From assembly GCA_041650355.1 (NCBI GenBank), contig JBAZLI010000053.1:1-6935 (forward strand): DNA of 6,935 nt, read 5' to 3'. Shown piece after piece: positions 5,580 to 6,935 of the stretch. Under the pieces are notes generated by a model that was not told the origin of the DNA, did no database searches, and saw nothing but the letters and a program-made list of their open reading frames with translations. Source of the DNA: Candidatus Micrarchaeia archaeon (GTDB taxonomy: Archaea; Micrarchaeota; Micrarchaeia; Anstonellales; Bilamarchaeaceae). Positions within the stretch are counted from its first letter, which is position 1; each line of letters begins with the position of its first letter. The translations under genes and the position numbers were made by a program.

Positions 5580-5692
5580 TCCCGCAAATTTATGCTGAAA
5601 TTTACGGTCGGTCAGGCAGACGAAAGTGTATCAGTCCGCACGCTAGGCTCGCACAGCTTAGCCTGAGCTACGAGGTTCAAAGACACACAGTG

Positions 5693-5709
5693 CATTTCCT
5701 TAGGAAATG
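5693..5709. repeat. Inverted repeat upstream of msrBA
   Basis: CATTTCC-TTA-GGAAATG: perfect 7-nt arms with a 3-nt centre, about 45 nt upstream of the likely msrBA TATA element. Symmetry and spacing suit a dimeric regulator site acting from upstream, or a short hairpin. Function inferred. Confidence 0.35.
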
Positions 5710-5744
5710 AGGTGCCAATTTATTACACGATTTCGAGTCGGTAG

Positions 5745-5784
5745 AAATTAAAGTATTGACTTCACTTTCAATAACTACTGGTGA
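5745..5784 (+). promoter_or_regulatory. Promoter and ribosome binding site of msrBA
   Basis: AAATTAAAG (5745-5753) is a TATA-like element 41 nt before the ATG at 5790. GGTGA (5780-5784), complementary to the 3' end of 16S rRNA, lies 5 nt before that ATG. Together they predict a leader of about 15 nt with a Shine-Dalgarno site, unlike the leaderless pattern of the other first genes here, and they favour ATG 5790 over GTG 5781. Confidence 0.45.
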
Positions 5785-5789
5785 CAAAG

Positions 5790-6671
5790 ATGAAAAAACT
5801 CACAAAAAAAGAGGAAAACGTAATCATAGGAAAAGGTACCGAATCCCCATTTAGTGGAGAGTACAACGATTTTTTCAAGGTAGGGGTCTATGTATGCAGG
5901 CGTTGCGGCGCGCTACTCTATCGTTCAGCCGACAAGTTCAAATCAGATTGCGGCTGGCCTAGTTTTGATGATGCAATCCCAGGCGCAGTAAAAAGACTGC
6001 GCGATGCAGACGGAGCACGAACAGAAATACTGTGCAGCACCTGTGGCGGCCATCTTGGCCATGTTTTTGAAGGGGAAAAACTCACTTCAAAGAACACCCG
6101 TTATTGTGTCAATTCTTTATCAATGAAATTCATTCCAGAAGGAAAAATGAAATTCGAACAAATAGTGGTCGGCGCAGGCTGTTTCTGGTGTACTGAAGCT
6201 GTTTTTTCCATGGTGAAAGGCGTTATTTCGCTGACGCCTGGATATGCAGGTGGCACGACAGCCAATCCAACCTACGAACAAGTCTGCACGGGTAAAACTG
6301 GCCATGCCGAAGTGTTACGTATCACCTATAATAAAAAGAGCGTTTCTATAGAAAAATTGCTTGATAGTTTTTTTACAATGCACGACCCGACGTCGCTGAA
6401 CAAACAAGGTTCTGACATTGGTACGCAATACCATTCGATAATACTTTATTCTACGCTCCAGCAAAAGAAAGCAGTCGATAAGTTCGTCAATAAAATAAAG
6501 GGCACGTATACACAACCCATTGTCACCGAAGTTAAAAAACTTACAACTTTCTATCCTGCAGAAGACTACCATAAGGATTATTTCCATAAGAACCCACACA
6601 ATCCCTACTGTGCGCTCGTAATCGCGCCCAAATTGAACAAAGTCCGGGAGAAGCTGCGGTTGTTCCCATAG
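5790..6671 (+). CDS. msrBA: Bifunctional peptide-methionine sulfoxide reductase, MsrB-MsrA fusion
   Basis: Repairs oxidised methionine in proteins: MsrB reduces the R and MsrA the S sulfoxide. 293 residues from ATG 5790. The MsrB domain (about 1-117) has zinc-binding CRRC (36-39) and CSTC (82-85), SDCGWPSF (52-59) and the catalytic RYCVNSLSMKF (C106). The MsrA domain (about 122-290) has GCFWCTE (130-136) with catalytic C131, GYAGGTTANPTYEQV (151-165), TGHAEV (170-175), and HDPTSLNKQGSDIGTQYHS (198-216). The linker is only a few residues. All catalytic and zinc residues are present. The B-then-A order is the reverse of PilB-type MsrAB fusions but is known from other bacteria. No signal peptide, so cytoplasmic. 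A start at GTG 5781 would add three residues. It is A/T-rich compared with the left-hand genes and probably acquired. Confidence 0.95.
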   Translation: MKKLTKKEENVIIGKGTESPFSGEYNDFFKVGVYVCRRCGALLYRSADKFKSDCGWPSFDDAIPGAVKRLRDADGARTEILCSTCGGHLGHVFEGEKLTSKNTRYCVNSLSMKFIPEGKMKFEQIVVGAGCFWCTEAVFSMVKGVISLTPGYAGGTTANPTYEQVCTGKTGHAEVLRITYNKKSVSIEKLLDSFFTMHDPTSLNKQGSDIGTQYHSIILYSTLQQKKAVDKFVNKIKGTYTQPIVTEVKKLTTFYPAEDYHKDYFHKNPHNPYCALVIAPKLNKVREKLRLFP

Positions 6672-6693
6672 CTCTCTGCAAGCATCAAAGATA

Positions 6694-6700
6694 TTTTTTT
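6694..6700 (+). terminator. Oligo-T terminator of msrBA
   Basis: Seven T residues starting 23 nt after the msrBA stop codon. Such runs suffice for termination by archaeal RNA polymerase without a hairpin. Confidence 0.5.
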
Positions 6701-6709
6701 ATGGAGTAC

Positions 6710-6769
6710 AGCCGAAGTTGTGCAGCTGAATCTGCTGAAAATTTCTTTGGCTCGCGCCATTTCGGCTTC
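6710..6769. other. Possible multi-branched structured element
   Basis: AGCCGAA (6710-6716) pairs perfectly with TTCGGCT (6763-6769). The 46 nt between hold two small hairpins, CAGC/GCTG near the left and TGGC-TCGC-GCCA next to the right arm. The outline resembles a short cloverleaf, but there is no anticodon arm or T-loop consensus, so it is not called a tRNA. It may be a small RNA or a mobile-element end. Confidence 0.3.
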
Positions 6770-6782
6770 GGAGTGAATAACC

Positions 6783-6798
6783 CACGGCTGAAGCCGTG
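6783..6798. repeat. Hairpin resembling IS200/IS605 subterminal palindromes
   Basis: CACGGC-TGAA-GCCGTG, six perfect pairs with a four-base loop, followed by CTTTTAG. The wording 'CCCACGGCTGAAGCCGTG' is close to hairpins found at the ends of IS200/IS605 (tnpB-bearing) elements, but no tnpA or tnpB is in the window. It may equally be a terminator (four T residues follow). Confidence 0.35.
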
Positions 6799-6871
6799 CT
6801 TTTAGTCCGGAACAATGAGGATTTCCCGCTTCGCTCAATCAAAGTTAGTCAGTCCGCACGGCTTTCTGCAT

Positions 6872-6935
6872 TCAATGGCCGAGCACCGCGAGCAGGATGC
6901 CTGCGAGCCCGAGGAACAATCCGGCAAGCGTTATT
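6872..6935 (-). CDS. C-terminal end of a membrane protein (partial)
   Basis: The minus-strand frame entering from the right edge encodes 20 residues and a TGA stop at 6872-6874: a hydrophobic, Gly/Leu-rich segment (LAGLFLGLAGILLAVLG) followed by a final His. This looks like a last transmembrane helix. Codons are G/C-rich like those of the genes at 1-3374, suggesting native DNA. Too short to name a family. Confidence 0.5.
   Translation of the reverse strand, partial: ITLAGLFLGLAGILLAVLGH

Larger units (their letters stand above)
5490..5744. other. Non-coding stretch with several hairpins
   Basis: No convincing ORF on either strand. It contains two adjacent hairpins (5543-5559 and 5560-5579), a weaker pairing AGGCT/AGCCT around 5645-5664, a 7-bp inverted repeat at 5693-5709, and TCAGTCCGCACG at 5631-5642, repeated downstream of msrBA at 6849-6860. 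It could hold the DUF4256 terminator, a small RNA, or remains of a mobile element. Confidence 0.4.

Noticed and set aside
6710..6770. A tRNA suggested by the 7-bp closing stem AGCCGAA/TTCGGCT
   Set aside because: Only 60 nt long, with no anticodon arm and no TTCRA T-loop; kept only as a structured element.
1..6935. CRISPR array or tandem direct repeats
   Set aside because: No regularly spaced repeats of 20 nt or more were seen on either strand.

Overview
The window looks like a piece of an archaeal chromosome, possibly from one of the small-genome (DPANN-like) lineages, although the phylum cannot be fixed by eye. The reasons are an archaeal-type glutamyl-tRNA synthetase without GlnRS-like replacements, an Hrq1/MrfA-type helicase, a tRNA gene without encoded CCA that carries a non-canonical intron, and A/T-rich TATA boxes centred about 25-28 nt upstream of several start codons, which fits leaderless archaeal transcripts.

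Layout. Positions 1-3374 hold three minus-strand genes read toward the left edge: a DMT/EamA transporter, glutamyl-tRNA synthetase (gltX), and the N-terminal RecA-like domain of a superfamily 2 helicase, which runs to the window edge through an apparent frameshift. Each has its own TATA-like box. Positions 3485-3626 hold a tRNA-Pro (anticodon CGG) interrupted in the T-loop by a 69-nt intron; this is the least ordinary feature of the window. Positions 3679-4424 hold a two-gene plus-strand unit: an unrecognised 49-residue protein, too short for routine gene calling, followed 8 nt later by a Doc-type Fic protein. A strong TATA box and a small inverted repeat precede it. The arrangement suggests a toxin-antitoxin-like module with an unfamiliar small partner.

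Positions 4425-6870 look different: they are visibly richer in A/T, have long non-coding gaps with hairpins, and carry functionally unrelated genes. These are an N-terminally truncated GNAT acetyltransferase (minus strand), a DUF4256 protein and a fused MsrB-MsrA methionine sulfoxide reductase (both plus strand). DUF4256 and MsrB/A are families I associate mainly with bacteria, so this stretch is probably acquired DNA. Positions 6872-6935 hold the C-terminus of a minus-strand membrane protein whose G/C-rich codons resemble the left half, so the native chromosome appears to resume there.

Functionally, gltX and tRNA-Pro belong to translation, the helicase to DNA repair, the transporter to small-molecule export or import, and the Doc-like unit to stress or defence. 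MsrBA repairs oxidised methionine. No CRISPR array, rRNA, transposase or integrase gene was seen.
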